Positions 18,220 through 29,812 are shown, counted from the stretch's first letter. The stretch: 64,000 bases of DNA from Pseudomonas mucoides (GCF_015461845.1 NZ_JACOPW010000001.1:1748757-1812756), one strand, 5' to 3'. The notes: generated by a model not told the origin, from the sequence alone. Numbers and translations are program-made.

Positions 18220-19116
18220 TTAACCGCGCGGGTGATGTTTGGCATGCAGGTCTTGCAAGCGCGCCCGGGCGACGTGGGTGTAGATCTGGGTCGTCGACAA
18301 ATCGCTGTGGCCGAGCAGCATTTGCACCACACGCAGGTCGGCGCCGTGGTTGAGCAGATGCGTGGCGAAGGCATGGCGCAAGGTGTGGGGCGACAGCGAC
18401 TTGCCGATCCCGGCGACCTTGGCCTGGTGCTTGATGCGGTGCCAGAAGGTCTGGCGGGTCATTTGCTCGCCGCGCTGACTGGGAAACAACACATCACTGG
18501 GACGACCACCGAGCAGCTCGCCACGGGCGTCGCGCATGTAGCGTTCGACCCAGACAATCGCCTCCTCCCCCATCGGCACCAGTCGCTCCTTGCTGCCCTT
18601 GCCCATCACCCTGAGCACACCCTGGCGCAGGTTGACTTGCTCCAGCGTCAGGCTGATCAGCTCGGTCACTCGCAAACCACAGGCGTAAAGCACTTCGAGC
18701 ATGGCGCGGTCACGCTGGCCGATGGCCTCGCTTAGATCCGGCGCCTTGAGCAAGGCTTCTACGTCGGCTTCCGACAGGGATTTAGGCAACGGCCTACCCA
18801 ACTGAGGCATGTCGACGCGCAAGGTCGGGTCGACGGCGATCAGTTTTTCCCGCAGCAGATAGCGATAAAAGCCACGCACACCTGAGAGAAATCGCGCGGT
18901 GGAACGGGGTTTGTAGTTCTGCTCGAGACGCCAGGCCAGGTGATCGAGGATCAACTCGCGACCGGCATTGACCAACTCCAGGCCCTTCTCCTGCAGCCAG
19001 CCGTTGAACAGGGCCAGGTCACTGCGGTAGGCATCGCGGGTGTTGTCGGAAAGACCTTTCTCCAGCCACAGGGCGTCGAGGAATTGGTCTATCAGGGGAT
19101 GATCGATAGCAGGCAT
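18220..19116 (-). CDS. xerD: Tyrosine recombinase XerD
   Basis: Site-specific recombinase resolving chromosome dimers at dif with XerC, 298 aa from the ATG at 19116 (MPAIDHPLIDQFLDALW). Catalytic residues of the family are present: Arg in ACGLRVTELISL, the HxxR box SPHTLRHAFATHLL, and LGHSDLSTTQIYTH with the nucleophilic Tyr. The N-terminal SAM-like domain carries KGLSDNTRDAYRSDL. Order xerD-dsbC-hom-thrC matches P. aeruginosa as I recall it. Confidence 0.97.
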   Translation of the reverse strand: MPAIDHPLIDQFLDALWLEKGLSDNTRDAYRSDLALFNGWLQEKGLELVNAGRELILDHLAWRLEQNYKPRSTARFLSGVRGFYRYLLREKLIAVDPTLRVDMPQLGRPLPKSLSEADVEALLKAPDLSEAIGQRDRAMLEVLYACGLRVTELISLTLEQVNLRQGVLRVMGKGSKERLVPMGEEAIVWVERYMRDARGELLGGRPSDVLFPSQRGEQMTRQTFWHRIKHQAKVAGIGKSLSPHTLRHAFATHLLNHGADLRVVQMLLGHSDLSTTQIYTHVARARLQDLHAKHHPRG

Positions 19117-19222
19117 GATCGCTCTAGACACGCAGTCTTGAGACAGCGTGCGAAAAAAGGGTGAACGGAATAAATGGCCGCTAGTCTTTCATAGCCCGCT
19201 ACTTCAAGGAACAGGAGCTTCA

Positions 19223-21034
19223 ATGAACGAACAGCAGATTCTGTTGGCGATTGGCGGTATCGGCGCAGCGGCGTTGGGTTGTCAGTGGCTGGCGTGGCGC
19301 CTGAAATTGCCGGCGATTCTTTTCCTGCTGCTCACCGGCATTCTGGTGGGGCCGATTCTGGGCTGGCTCGACCCGCAGGCCATGTTCGGGCCGCTATTGA
19401 TGCCGCTGGTGTCGCTGGCGGTGGCGCTGATCCTGTTTGAAGGCAGCCTGACGCTGCACCTGTCGGAATGGCGCGAGATAGGTAGCGTGGTGCATCGACT
19501 GGTCACCATCGGCGCGCTCTCGACCTGGGTGGTCATCGCCGTCGCGACCCATTACCTGCTGGGTTTCGACTGGTTGCTCGCCATCCTGTTCGGCAGCCTG
19601 ACGCTGGTCACCGGCCCCACGGTGATCGTGCCGATGTTGCGCGTGGTGCGGCCCAAAGCGTCGATCGCCAACATCCTGCGCTGGGAAGGCATCGTCATCG
19701 ACCCGATTGGTGCCTTGCTCGCCGTGGTGGTCTACAGCTTCATCATCGCCAGCGCCGCGGGTGAAGGCTTGAGCCATAGCTTGCTGACCTTTGGCGGCGT
19801 GATTCTGTGCGGCGGCGTGTTCGGGGTGGCCGGTGGCTGGGTGCTCGGCATGATCATTCGGCGCCAGTGGCTGCCGGAGTACCTGCACAATCTGGCCGCG
19901 CTGGCCGCGGTGCTGGGCATTTTCATTACCGCCAACGAAGTGATGCACGAGTCCGGACTGCTGGCCGTGACCTTGATGGGCATGTGGCTGGCCAACATGA
20001 AAGGGGTGGATGTGCGGCATATCCTGCACTTCAAGGAAAACCTCAGCGTGCTCCTCATTTCGGGGCTGTTCATCTTGCTGGCGGCGCGCCTCGATCTGAA
20101 CGCCATGATCGGCCTCGGGCCGCTGGTGCTGATTCTGCTGCTGATCATTCAGTTCATCGCACGTCCCTTGAACGTGACGCTCTCCACCCTCGGCTCGAAT
20201 CTGAGCTGGCGCGAACGGGCGCTGCTGTCGTGGATAGCCCCGCGCGGGATTGTCGCGGCGGCCGTGTCAGCGATTTTCGCGATTCGCCTGCATGAGGCCG
20301 GTCACCAAGGTGCCTTGCTGCTGGTGCCGCTGACGTTTGCCGTGATCATTGGCACGGTGGTGCTGCAAAGTGCCACAGCGCGACCGTTGGCGCGCTTGCT
20401 GAAAGTGGCTGAACCGGCGCCCAGCGGCTTTCTGATCGTCGGGGCCAACGCTCCGGCGCGAACCTTGGGCAAAGCCTTGCAACAACTGGGCAGTCGAGTG
20501 CTCCTGACGGACTCGAGCTGGGAAAATATTCGAGCGGCGCGCATGGAGGGCTTGCCGACGTACTTCGGCAATCCGGCGTCGCAGCATGCGGACGCGCACC
20601 TGGACCTGGTCGGGCTGGGACATTTGCTGACGCTATCGCCGTCCGGCGAACTGAACACACTGGCGTCGATGCGCTTTCGTCATGACTTTGGTCATCAACG
20701 CTTGTTCGGGCTGGCCAGCGGTCAGGAGAGCCGACGCACCGACAAGCATCGCGCCAGCCATGAGCATCGCGGGCGTTTGCTGGGCAATGAGGAGTTAACT
20801 TACGTAAAACTGGCCAATCAGCTGCATCAGGGGGCGGAGCTGTACAGCACGCATCTGACCGAGGGCTTTGGCTGGGAGGAGTATCAGGCGTTGCATGGTG
20901 AGCGGGCGACGTTGCTGTTTGCTCGCGATGACAGCGGCTGGGTGCATGTGGTGACGCCGGACAGTGCGCTTAAACCTTCGGCAGGGTGGACGGTGTTGGC
21001 ATTGATTCAGCCTGAAGATAGCGCGGCAGCGTAA
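19223..21034 (+). CDS. Monovalent cation:proton antiporter (CPA family) with C-terminal Rossmann-like domain
   Basis: A 603-aa inner-membrane antiporter exchanging Na+ or K+ for H+. About 12 hydrophobic segments cover residues 5-400; LFEGSLTLHLSEW and TGPTVIVPMLRV are CPA1/NhaP-type core motifs. The C-terminal 200 residues are cytoplasmic and begin with a nucleotide-binding-like strand-turn-helix (FLIVGANAPARTLGKALQQLG), resembling a degenerate TrkA-N/RCK domain that may sense nucleotide or ions. The ATG at 19223 has AGGAG. It diverges from xerD and converges on rplS, with a shared terminator. Confidence 0.88.
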   Translation: MNEQQILLAIGGIGAAALGCQWLAWRLKLPAILFLLLTGILVGPILGWLDPQAMFGPLLMPLVSLAVALILFEGSLTLHLSEWREIGSVVHRLVTIGALSTWVVIAVATHYLLGFDWLLAILFGSLTLVTGPTVIVPMLRVVRPKASIANILRWEGIVIDPIGALLAVVVYSFIIASAAGEGLSHSLLTFGGVILCGGVFGVAGGWVLGMIIRRQWLPEYLHNLAALAAVLGIFITANEVMHESGLLAVTLMGMWLANMKGVDVRHILHFKENLSVLLISGLFILLAARLDLNAMIGLGPLVLILLLIIQFIARPLNVTLSTLGSNLSWRERALLSWIAPRGIVAAAVSAIFAIRLHEAGHQGALLLVPLTFAVIIGTVVLQSATARPLARLLKVAEPAPSGFLIVGANAPARTLGKALQQLGSRVLLTDSSWENIRAARMEGLPTYFGNPASQHADAHLDLVGLGHLLTLSPSGELNTLASMRFRHDFGHQRLFGLASGQESRRTDKHRASHEHRGRLLGNEELTYVKLANQLHQGAELYSTHLTEGFGWEEYQALHGERATLLFARDDSGWVHVVTPDSALKPSAGWTVLALIQPEDSAAA

Positions 21035-21046
21035 ATCGCAGGCAAC

Positions 21047-21074
21047 AAAAAAGCAGCCCGAAGGCTGCTTTTTT
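21047..21074. terminator. Bidirectional intrinsic terminator (antiporter / rplS)
   Basis: The stem AAAAAAGCAGCC...GGCTGCTTTTTT has a very short loop and A/T runs on both sides. It lies between the convergent antiporter and rplS. Confidence 0.92.
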
Positions 21075-21092
21075 CTGCATCGGAAGCTGGAC

Positions 21093-21443
21093 TTAAGCCA
21101 GTTTTTCCTTGATGCGAGCTGCTTTACCGGACAGGTCACGCAGGTAGTACAGCTTGGCTTTACGTACGTCACCGCGACGTTTAACGGCCATGCTGTCGAT
21201 TTGCGGGCTGTAGGTCTGGAAAGTACGCTCTACGCCAACACCGTTGGAGATTTTACGAACGGTGAATGCACTGTTTACGCCGCGGTTACGCTTGGCGATA
21301 ACAACACCTTCGAACGCTTGCAGACGCGAACGGTCGCCTTCCTTCACTTTCACCTGAACGACAATGGTGTCGCCCGGGGCAAAGGTAGGGATCTCTTTGG
21401 TCATCTGCTCTGCTTCGAGTGCAAGGATGATTTTGTTAGTCAT
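21093..21443 (-). CDS. rplS: 50S ribosomal protein L19
   Basis: Ribosomal protein bL19, 116 aa, located at the 30S-50S interface. Typical stretches are [32 protein letters not shown] and the C-terminal [23 protein letters not shown] precedes the ATG. It is the last gene of the rpsP-rimM-trmD-rplS operon and is followed by a strong terminator. Confidence 0.98.
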
Positions 21444-21488
21444 GCTGTGCTCCTAAGGTAAATCGTCGGATCTACCATCGATACGTTG

Positions 21489-22241
21489 TTAACTATCGTC
21501 CCGCTCGCGGATGTATTCCTCGAGCAGCTTCTTCTCTTCTCCAGAAAGCGAGCGGCTTTCCAGAAGATCGGCGCGTCGTTCAAAGGTCCTACCAAGGGAC
21601 TGCTGTAAACGCCAACGCCGGATATGCGCGTGATTGCCACTTAGCAACACGTCGGGAACACGCTGATCCGCATACACCTCCGGTCGGGTGTAGTGCGGGC
21701 AATCCAGCAAACCATCCGTAAAGGAATCTTCCTCAGCGGAGTCCGCATGCCCTAAAGCTCCAGGCAGCAGTCGTGTAACCGCATCGATCAGGACCATCGC
21801 CGGCAGCTCGCCGCCAGACAGTACATAGTCGCCAATCGACCACTCTTCATCGACATGAGCTTCAATAAATCGCTCGTCAATGCCTTCATAGCGGCCGGCA
21901 ATCAGGATCAATGCATCCAGATTCGCCAACTCGCGCACCGCCGACTGAGTCAGTTGACGGCCTTGGGGGGACAGGTAAATTACCTTCGCCGCCTCCCCGG
22001 CTGCTGCTTTGGCCTGAACCAGAGCATCTTCCAGGGGCTTGATCTTCATCACCATGCCCGGACCACCGCCAAATGGGCGATCATCCACAGTGTGATGTCG
22101 ATCCGTCGTGTAGTCTCGCGGGTTCCAACAGGTGAGCTGCAAGAGCCCCTGTTTCACCGCCCGACTGGTGATGCCGTACTCGCTGATGGCGGAGAACATC
22201 TCGGGAAACAAACTGATCACTTCTACGCGCAAGTTAGCCAC
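21489..22241 (-). CDS. trmD: tRNA (guanine-N1-)-methyltransferase TrmD
   Basis: SPOUT-class methyltransferase making m1G37 in tRNAs, using S-adenosylmethionine. The GTG at 22241, two nt after the rimM stop, gives 250 aa starting [18 protein letters not shown], in line with family length. Conserved stretches are [28 protein letters not shown] and the trefoil-knot [13 protein letters not shown] and [13 protein letters not shown]. Confidence 0.96.
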   Translation of the reverse strand: MANLRVEVISLFPEMFSAISEYGITSRAVKQGLLQLTCWNPRDYTTDRHHTVDDRPFGGGPGMVMKIKPLEDALVQAKAAAGEAAKVIYLSPQGRQLTQSAVRELANLDALILIAGRYEGIDERFIEAHVDEEWSIGDYVLSGGELPAMVLIDAVTRLLPGALGHADSAEEDSFTDGLLDCPHYTRPEVYADQRVPDVLLSGNHAHIRRWRLQQSLGRTFERRADLLESRSLSGEEKKLLEEYIRERDDS

Positions 22242-22243
22242 GC

Positions 22244-22780
22244 TTAGAAGTCCGCATCCCATTCCACCTTCATCTCGCCTGCGGCAAGGTCGACGGCCAA
22301 CACGCATTGCTCCGTATAGGGCAACAGGCGTTCGCGATCATCCAGGCTGCCAGCGCAAGGCTTGACCACCATTACATCATTGGCGCCGGTTTCCAGAAGA
22401 TGATCGATTTTCCCGAGCAATTGCCCGAGTTGATCAATAACCTTCAGACCTTCCAGCTGGTACCAGTAGTACTCGCCGTCGGTCAATTCAGGGAACAGGT
22501 TGCGCGGCACACAGATCTCGTAACCGGCCAGAAGACGAGCTTCTTCACGATCATCAAGACCCTTGAGCTTCGCGACCAGGAACTTGTCGTTCCCACGTCC
22601 GCTGACCAGCTCGACCTGTTTCACATTGCCTTCGCGCTTGAGCGTCCAGGTTTTGTACTGCAACAGGTTTTCTGTCGGATCAGTAAAGGAATACACCTTC
22701 ACTTCGCCGCGAACGCCATGAACCGAATAAATTTTGCCGATAACGATCAAATCATCAGCAACAGCTGGCGTCGCGTTCAT
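22244..22780 (-). CDS. rimM: Ribosome maturation factor RimM
   Basis: 16S rRNA-processing/30S maturation factor, 178 aa, that binds uS19. The N-terminal RimM barrel ([24 protein letters not shown]) and C-terminal PRC-barrel-like domain ([14 protein letters not shown]) are both present, with the conserved [14 protein letters not shown] link. It starts 5 nt after the rpsP stop in the translation operon. Confidence 0.97.
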   Translation of the reverse strand: MNATPAVADDLIVIGKIYSVHGVRGEVKVYSFTDPTENLLQYKTWTLKREGNVKQVELVSGRGNDKFLVAKLKGLDDREEARLLAGYEICVPRNLFPELTDGEYYWYQLEGLKVIDQLGQLLGKIDHLLETGANDVMVVKPCAGSLDDRERLLPYTEQCVLAVDLAAGEMKVEWDADF

Positions 22781-22785
22781 ATTGC

Positions 22786-23037
22786 TCAGGCCGCAGCCTT
22801 AGCCGCGTCCTTCAACAACTGAGCAACACGCTCAGAAGGTTGTGCACCAACGCTCAGCCAGTAGGCTACGCGCTCTTGGTTCACGGACAGACGGACTTCT
22901 TGACCACGAGCAACAGGGTTGAAGAAACCAACCTGTTCCTTGTGCGAACCGTCGCGCGGGTTGCGGCTGTCGGTTACGGTCAAGTGGTAAAACGGGCGCT
23001 TTTTGGAGCCGCCAAGGGCAAGACGGATTGTTAGCAT
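22786..23037 (-). CDS. rpsP: 30S ribosomal protein S16
   Basis: Ribosomal protein bS16, 83 aa: [29 protein letters not shown], and an alanine/lysine-rich C-terminus. First gene of the operon, with its own upstream promoter. Confidence 0.98.
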   Translation of the reverse strand: MLTIRLALGGSKKRPFYHLTVTDSRNPRDGSHKEQVGFFNPVARGQEVRLSVNQERVAYWLSVGAQPSERVAQLLKDAAKAAA

Positions 23038-23109
23038 GTGAACATCGTTCCTGTAGTCGGTGCTGCAAATCTAAAGGCACAGCGGGCATAGGTGCCCGAA
23101 AGGCCGCAT

Positions 23110-23137
23110 ATTCTAAGGAATATCCGGACTTTTGCAA
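23110..23137 (-). promoter_or_regulatory. Probable sigma-70 promoter of rpsP operon
   Basis: On the minus strand, TTGCAA (23132-23137) and TAGAAT (23110-23115) are separated by 16 nt, about 72 nt upstream of the rpsP ATG. This would let the ribosomal operon be expressed apart from ffh. Hairpins with stems CCCGC/GCGGG (23213-23227) and CCCAC/GTGGG (23240-23255) lie further upstream after ffh. Confidence 0.55.
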
Positions 23138-23288
23138 ATGACTTTTTCCGGCGGCCTATCGGACGCCATCCAGATTTGCTATAGAGCCGTCGTTGAAAAC
23201 GGCCAGTCAGCTCCCGCCAAGTGCGGGTTTGCTGGAGATCCCACTTCCGTGTGGGGGTTGCGCCGACATGACTGCCGACGCGAATTCT

Positions 23289-24665
<1,377 letters not shown>

Positions 24666-24860
24666 TGCGCGATCCTTTCAGGCCCTGTGTAGACCGGGAT
24701 AATGGCGGCCCAGACCGGAATAAACATGTGCTCGGCGAGCCTGCGGCGTGGGCAGGTCGCGGATTATAGCGAAGACTGCGTCTGGCGGACACCTCACACT
24801 TTCGTGCAGCGGGGGTTCTATGCCAAACTCAGCGCCTTTCGGGCTTGCCTAACAGGATTT

Positions 24861-25673
24861 ATGCTCCCCTTGTCACCCAGTTTGCTTACCACTCTCGCCG
24901 CCGCCTGCTTATATGCCGCTGCGACTCTATATCAGGGCTCTCGTCTGGCCACCGGCGCCAAGGCGAACAAGCGCCTGCTGGTCACGCTCGGCGTGCTGGC
25001 CGTACTGGCCCACAGCGCCAGCCTGTTCACCCATCTGCTGACGCCGATCGGCCTGGGCCTGGACTTTTTCAGCGCCGCCAGCCTGATTGCCGCAGCGGTC
25101 ATCGCATTGACCCTGCTGGCCTGCTCGCGAATCCCGGTGGAAAACCTGCTCATATTGCTGTTCCCGTTGGGGGCCGCGACCGTGCTGCTGGCGCAGTTTG
25201 CGCCGGCCGGCACCGTACAGGTCATTGACGAAGAGCCGGGCATCCTCGCCCATATCCTCTTGTCGATCCTCGCTTATGGCATGTTCACCATCGCGGTGTT
25301 CCAGGCGCTGCTGCTGCTGGTTCAAGACCACCAGCTCAAGCACAAGCATCCCTCAGGGCTGATCAAGAACTTCCCGCCGCTGCAAACCATGGAAAGCCTG
25401 TTGTTCGGTTTCCTGTGGGCCGGCTGGACCCTGCTATCGTTGTCATTGATCTCCGGCTGGCTGTTTGTCGACAACCTGTTCGCCCAGCATCTGGTGCATA
25501 AAACCTTGCTGGCGTGCCTGGCCTGGATTGTCTTCAGCGTGCTGCTGTGGGGCCGTAACCGACTCGGCTGGCGTGGACACAAGGCGATTCGCTGGACCCT
25601 CGCCGGTTTCTGCCTGCTGATGCTGGCGTATTTCGGCAGCAAGCTGGTTCGTGAATACATCCTGCATATCTGA
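24861..25673 (+). CDS. Cytochrome c assembly-like membrane protein (YpjD/CcsA family)
   Basis: A 270-aa inner-membrane protein with about eight hydrophobic segments, in the cytochrome c assembly (CcsA/HemX-like) family, of the YpjD type next to ffh. Conserved sections are DEEPGILAHILLSILAYGMF (including the family Ala-His-Ile) and the C-terminal WGRNRLGWRGHKAIRWT. The ATG at 24861 leaves a short N-terminus; upstream in-frame starts would add hydrophilic residues. Its role with heme or in membrane-protein quality control is not defined. It runs 12 nt ahead of the CorC-family gene. Confidence 0.85.
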   Translation: MLPLSPSLLTTLAAACLYAAATLYQGSRLATGAKANKRLLVTLGVLAVLAHSASLFTHLLTPIGLGLDFFSAASLIAAAVIALTLLACSRIPVENLLILLFPLGAATVLLAQFAPAGTVQVIDEEPGILAHILLSILAYGMFTIAVFQALLLLVQDHQLKHKHPSGLIKNFPPLQTMESLLFGFLWAGWTLLSLSLISGWLFVDNLFAQHLVHKTLLACLAWIVFSVLLWGRNRLGWRGHKAIRWTLAGFCLLMLAYFGSKLVREYILHI

Positions 25674-25685
25674 CGAGCGGCATTA

Positions 25686-26921
25686 ATGGACGACTTGCCC
25701 ATAGGGCCGATGCTCGCTGTATTGGCCCTGCTGATTTTATGGTCGGGGCTGTTTACCGCCATCGAAGTGGCACAACAGCATTTGCTGGCCCAGCGCACCG
25801 CCTCGCGCTCAAGCGACAAACCGGTGGCGAAGCTGAGCTTTCCGCTCAACAGCCTGATTTTCTGCAATACCCTGTGTCGCGCGCTGGTCATGGTCATCAG
25901 CACCTTGCTGGCGATTTTCACTTGGTCGGCCAATGGTCCGTGGGCTGCCTGCATCGGTGCTGGCGCCGCACTGCTGATATTCGCCGACTACCTGCCGCGC
26001 ACCTTCGCGACTCGCTACCCTGACGCCGTGCTGAACCTGGGCAACACCTTGCTCGGTGTTCCTCTGAAAATCATCTACCCGGCCGCCTGGCTGCTCAACG
26101 CCATCAGCCAATTGCTGATGCGACCGTTCGCCCGCAAAGTCAAAGTGGTGCAGCAGAGCGAAGATGAAATACCCGGGGATCGCCACGACGATCACGACCA
26201 CAATGTCTGCCGCCCGCACCCGCTGTCCGGCATCCACGCGCTGGACAACATCACGGTTAACGACATTCTGGTGCCGCGCAGTGACGTCGACGGCATCAAC
26301 CTCGACGACCCGATCGAGGAAATCATCGAGCAATTGCGCCACAACAAGCGCACGCGCCTGCCGGTCTTCCACAGCGACATCAACCAGGTTGAAGCGGTGC
26401 TCAATACCCGGCACATTCGTCATTTGCTGCCGGATGCCAGCCTGACCATGGAGGCGCTGATGGCGGCCAGCCATGACCCGTATTTCGTCCCGGAAAGCAC
26501 CCCGCTGCAGCTGCAATTGCTGAATTTCCACAAGCAGCAGCGCCGCTTGGGCATGGTGGTCGACGAGTACGGCGAAGTGCTTGGCATCGTCACCCTGGAA
26601 GACATTCTGGAAGAAATCGTCGGCGAATTCGAAAGCCAGCACAGCCTGGACAATCCGCACATCCATCCGCAGGCCGACGGGCGCCTGGTGATCGATGGTG
26701 CGGCGTCAATTCGCGATCTGAACAAGAGCCTCGGCTGGCATCTGCCTAGCGACGGTCCGAAAACCCTTAACGGGTTGGTGACCGAAGCGCTGGAAACCAT
26801 TCCGGACAGCGCGGTCTGCCTGAAGATCGGGCGCTACCGGCTGGAGATTCTGGAAACCGAAGATAATCGCGTCACGCGGGTGCTGATCTGGCATACCAGC
26901 TCGGTGCCAGCCATCCTCTAA
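25686..26921 (+). CDS. HlyC/CorC (YfjD-type) family membrane protein
   Basis: A 411-aa protein with an N-terminal DUF21/CNNM membrane domain (about 1-150), a pair of CBS domains (NDILVPRSDVDGINLDDPI; DEYGEVLGIVTLEDILEEIV) and a C-terminal CorC_HlyC domain. The CNNM/CorC group is linked to Mg2+ or other divalent-cation transport; substrate is inferred only. A His/Asp-rich stretch (RHDDHDHN, about 166-173) just before the CBS pair could bind metal. It is probably co-transcribed with the YpjD-like gene. Confidence 0.88.
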   Translation: MDDLPIGPMLAVLALLILWSGLFTAIEVAQQHLLAQRTASRSSDKPVAKLSFPLNSLIFCNTLCRALVMVISTLLAIFTWSANGPWAACIGAGAALLIFADYLPRTFATRYPDAVLNLGNTLLGVPLKIIYPAAWLLNAISQLLMRPFARKVKVVQQSEDEIPGDRHDDHDHNVCRPHPLSGIHALDNITVNDILVPRSDVDGINLDDPIEEIIEQLRHNKRTRLPVFHSDINQVEAVLNTRHIRHLLPDASLTMEALMAASHDPYFVPESTPLQLQLLNFHKQQRRLGMVVDEYGEVLGIVTLEDILEEIVGEFESQHSLDNPHIHPQADGRLVIDGAASIRDLNKSLGWHLPSDGPKTLNGLVTEALETIPDSAVCLKIGRYRLEILETEDNRVTRVLIWHTSSVPAIL

Positions 26922-26938
26922 TCACCCCGCCCTCCCCC

Positions 26939-26964
26939 TGTAGCAGCTGCCGAAGGCTGCTACA
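26939..26964. repeat. Short palindromic repeat, GTAGC type
   Basis: TGTAGCAGC...GCTGCTACA is a near-perfect inverted repeat 17 nt after the CorC-family stop. The same unit recurs at 30356 and a variant at 18174. Confidence 0.7.
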
Positions 26965-26975
26965 AGGATTTGCGC

Positions 26976-27005
26976 TTGTTTGATCGTTAGGCGCCTTCCT
27001 ATAAT
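26976..27005 (+). promoter_or_regulatory. Probable promoter of the MHS transporter gene
   Basis: TTGTTT (26976-26981) and a consensus TATAAT (27000-27005) are separated by 18 nt. The start of transcription would leave a leader of about 120 nt before the ATG at 27132. Confidence 0.5.
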
Positions 27006-27131
27006 CGGAGCGCTTACCCAAGCCCCGCCCCACCCCTGTGCTACCCGCACTCCGCATCAAAACCCACATCCCTGGGTGTTCGACCATAATAATTCGCTCC
27101 ACTGGGGCACATGACTGTCAGGGATAACCGC

Positions 27132-28445
27132 ATGACGACCAGCACGACTTATACCGAAACCACGCCTGCGCCGACGAACTCCGCCACTCGGGTGGCCACC
27201 GCGAGCTTCATCGGCACCGCCATCGAGTTTTACGACTTCTACGTCTATGCCACTGCGGCCGCACTGGTGATCGGGCCGGTGTTTTTCCCTCAGACCTCCG
27301 GCACCGCGCAAATGCTGTCGGCGTTCCTCACCTTCGGCATCGCCTTTCTTGCGCGACCGCTGGGTTCAGCGTTATTCGGCCATTTCGGTGACCGTATCGG
27401 GCGAAAATCCACCCTCGTGGCCTCGCTGCTGCTGATGGGCGTCTGCACCACGTTGATCGGCGTGTTGCCGGGTTACGACAGCATTGGCGCCTGGGCACCG
27501 ATCCTGCTGTGCGTGCTGCGCTTTGGCCAAGGCCTGGGACTGGGCGGTGAATGGGGCGGTGCGGCGTTGCTGGCGACCGAGAATGCGCCCAAGGGCAAAC
27601 GCGCCTGGTTTGGTATGTTTCCGCAGCTTGGCCCTTCGATTGGTTTTCTGGCGGCAAACGGGCTGTTCCTGACCCTGGCCATGACCCTCAATGACGAACA
27701 ATTCCGCTCGTGGGGCTGGCGGATTCCGTTCCTGCTCAGTGCCGTCCTGGTGATGGTCGGGTTGTACGTGCGCCTCAAGCTCCACGAAACCCCGGTATTC
27801 GCCAATGCCATGGCCCGTCAGGAACGGGTGAAAATCCCGCTGGTCGAGCTGTTCAGCCAATACTGGGCACCGATGCTGCTGGGCGCCGGGTCGATGGTGG
27901 TGTGCTACGCGCTGTTCTACATCTCGACGGTATTTTCGCTGAGTTATGGTGTGTCGACCCTCGGCTATACCCGTGAAACCTTCCTCGCCCTGCTGTGCTT
28001 CGCCGTGCTGTTCATGGCCGCCGCAACGCCGCTGTCGGCATGGGCCAGCGACCGTTATGGACGCAAACCGGTACTGATCATCGGTGGCGTGTTGGCGATT
28101 CTGTCCGGGTTCTTGATGGAACCGCTGCTGACTCACGGCTCGACCTGGGGTGTAGCGCTGTTCCTGTGCATCGAACTGTTTCTGATGGGCGTGACGTTTG
28201 CGCCGATGGGTGCGTTGCTGCCGGAGCTGTTTCCAACTCACGTTCGCTATACCGGTGCGTCGGCTGCCTACAACCTGGGCGGGATCGTCGGGGCCTCGGC
28301 GGCGCCATTCTTTGCGCAGAAACTGGTAGCGATGGGGGGTTTGAGTTATGTCGGAGGGTATGTGTCGGGGGCGGCGGTGCTGAGCTTGATTGCGGTGCTG
28401 TGCCTGAAGGAGACGCGTCACAACGATTTGAATCGGGTGGCCTGA
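27132..28445 (+). CDS. MFS transporter, metabolite:H+ symporter family
   Basis: A 437-aa inner-membrane symporter with 12 hydrophobic segments. The N-terminal motif ATASFIGTAIEFYDFYVYAT and the loop GHFGDRIGRKSTLVASLL (MFS motif A) are typical of the MHS group (shikimate, proline/betaine, alpha-ketoglutarate carriers). A second motif A, SDRYGRKPVLIIGG, lies mid-protein. AGGGA is 7 nt before the ATG at 27132; an ATG at 27111 is less likely. Substrate unknown. Confidence 0.88.
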   Translation: MTTSTTYTETTPAPTNSATRVATASFIGTAIEFYDFYVYATAAALVIGPVFFPQTSGTAQMLSAFLTFGIAFLARPLGSALFGHFGDRIGRKSTLVASLLLMGVCTTLIGVLPGYDSIGAWAPILLCVLRFGQGLGLGGEWGGAALLATENAPKGKRAWFGMFPQLGPSIGFLAANGLFLTLAMTLNDEQFRSWGWRIPFLLSAVLVMVGLYVRLKLHETPVFANAMARQERVKIPLVELFSQYWAPMLLGAGSMVVCYALFYISTVFSLSYGVSTLGYTRETFLALLCFAVLFMAAATPLSAWASDRYGRKPVLIIGGVLAILSGFLMEPLLTHGSTWGVALFLCIELFLMGVTFAPMGALLPELFPTHVRYTGASAAYNLGGIVGASAAPFFAQKLVAMGGLSYVGGYVSGAAVLSLIAVLCLKETRHNDLNRVA

Positions 28446-28451
28446 TAGATC

Positions 28452-28520
28452 GCCATCGCGGGCAAGCCCGGCGCCTACAGGAACCGCGTTCCCTGTAGGC
28501 GCCGAGCTTGCTCGCGATAG
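28452..28520. repeat. REPIN, copy E (short spacer)
   Basis: Arms CCATCGCGGGCAAGCCCGGC and GCCGAGCTTGCTCGCGATAG are inverted around a short centre (CTACAGGAACCGCG region). It lies between the convergent transporter and purT genes and may act as a transcriptional barrier for both. Confidence 0.8.
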
Positions 28521-28531
28521 TCGCGCCTCGG

Positions 28532-29713
28532 TTACAGCTCTACAACAACAGCCTGAGCAGCACGGGTCGCTTTAGCCCGAGCCAATTCAATCGACTCATC
28601 CCGCGCCAACGCCACACCCATCCGGCGCTGACCATTCACTTCAGGCTTGCCGAACAAACGCAACGCCGTGTCCGGCTCGCTCAATGCCGCACCCAGGTTA
28701 GCGAAAGCGGTCTGGGTCGATTGCCCCTCCACCAGAATCACCGCCGAAGCCGAAGGCCCGAACTGACGGATCAACGGGATCGGCAGGCCCAGAATTGCCC
28801 GCGCGTGCAGCGCGAATTGCGACAGGTCCTGGGAAATCAGGGTCACCAGGCCGGTGTCATGCGGACGCGGCGAGACTTCGCTGAACCACACCTGATCCCC
28901 TTTGATGAACAATTCAACGCCAAACAGCCCACGACCACCCAAGGCTTCGGTCACGGCTTTGGCAACGCGCTCGGACTCAGCCAAGGCAACCGGGCTCATG
29001 GCTTGCGGCTGCCAGGATTCCTGATAGTCGCCCTTCTCCTGACGGTGACCGACCGGCGCGCAGAACGTGGTGCCGCCGACATGGCGTACGGTCAGCAGGG
29101 TAATTTCGTAGTCGAAGTCGATGAAGCCTTCGACGATCACGCGACCTTTGCCGGCACGACCGCCTTCTTGCGCGTAGTCCCACGCGGTTTTGACGTCATC
29201 GGCGCTGCGCAACAGGCTCTGACCCTTGCCCGACGAGCTCATCACTGGCTTGACTACGCACGGGAAGCCGAGGTCTTCAACGGCTTTGCTGTAGTCCTCG
29301 AAGGTGTCTGCAAAGTGGTACGGCGAGGTCGGCAGGTCCAGCTCTTCGGCGGCCAGGCGGCGGATGCCTTCGCGGTTCATGGTCAGTTGCGCGGCGCGCG
29401 CGGTCGGGATCACGTTGAAGCCTTCGGCTTCCAGTTCAACCAGGGTGGCGGTGGCGATGGCTTCGATTTCCGGCACGATGAAGTGCGGCTTCTCGGCTTC
29501 GATCACGGCACGCAGGGCAGCACCGTCGAGCATGTTGATCACGTGGCTGCGATGGGCGACTTGCATGGCCGGCGCGTTGGCGTAGCGATCCACGGCAATC
29601 ACTTCAACGCCCAGGCGTTGCAGCTCGATCACCACTTCCTTGCCCAACTCACCACAGCCACACAGCAATACGCGGGTCGCGGTTGGCGACAATGGAGTTC
29701 CGATACGGGTCAT
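28532..29713 (-). CDS. purT: Formate-dependent phosphoribosylglycinamide formyltransferase
   Basis: GAR transformylase 2, an ATP-grasp enzyme using formate and ATP in purine synthesis; 393 aa. It begins with [21 protein letters not shown] (pre-ATP-grasp fold), then [19 protein letters not shown] (ATP lid) and [20 protein letters not shown] with PHDTGLVTL (metal/ATP site). GAGGACC lies just upstream of the ATG. It can replace PurN. Confidence 0.96.
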   Translation of the reverse strand: MTRIGTPLSPTATRVLLCGCGELGKEVVIELQRLGVEVIAVDRYANAPAMQVAHRSHVINMLDGAALRAVIEAEKPHFIVPEIEAIATATLVELEAEGFNVIPTARAAQLTMNREGIRRLAAEELDLPTSPYHFADTFEDYSKAVEDLGFPCVVKPVMSSSGKGQSLLRSADDVKTAWDYAQEGGRAGKGRVIVEGFIDFDYEITLLTVRHVGGTTFCAPVGHRQEKGDYQESWQPQAMSPVALAESERVAKAVTEALGGRGLFGVELFIKGDQVWFSEVSPRPHDTGLVTLISQDLSQFALHARAILGLPIPLIRQFGPSASAVILVEGQSTQTAFANLGAALSEPDTALRLFGKPEVNGQRRMGVALARDESIELARAKATRAAQAVVVEL

Positions 29714-29812
29714 CTCAGGTCCTCAAGAAGCGGATCATCGAGGGATGCGGCGCCTGGCGCGCTTCCCATGGGGAGAAAGCGCGGCATTTTACATGAACCG
29801 AAGGCTTTGGCT

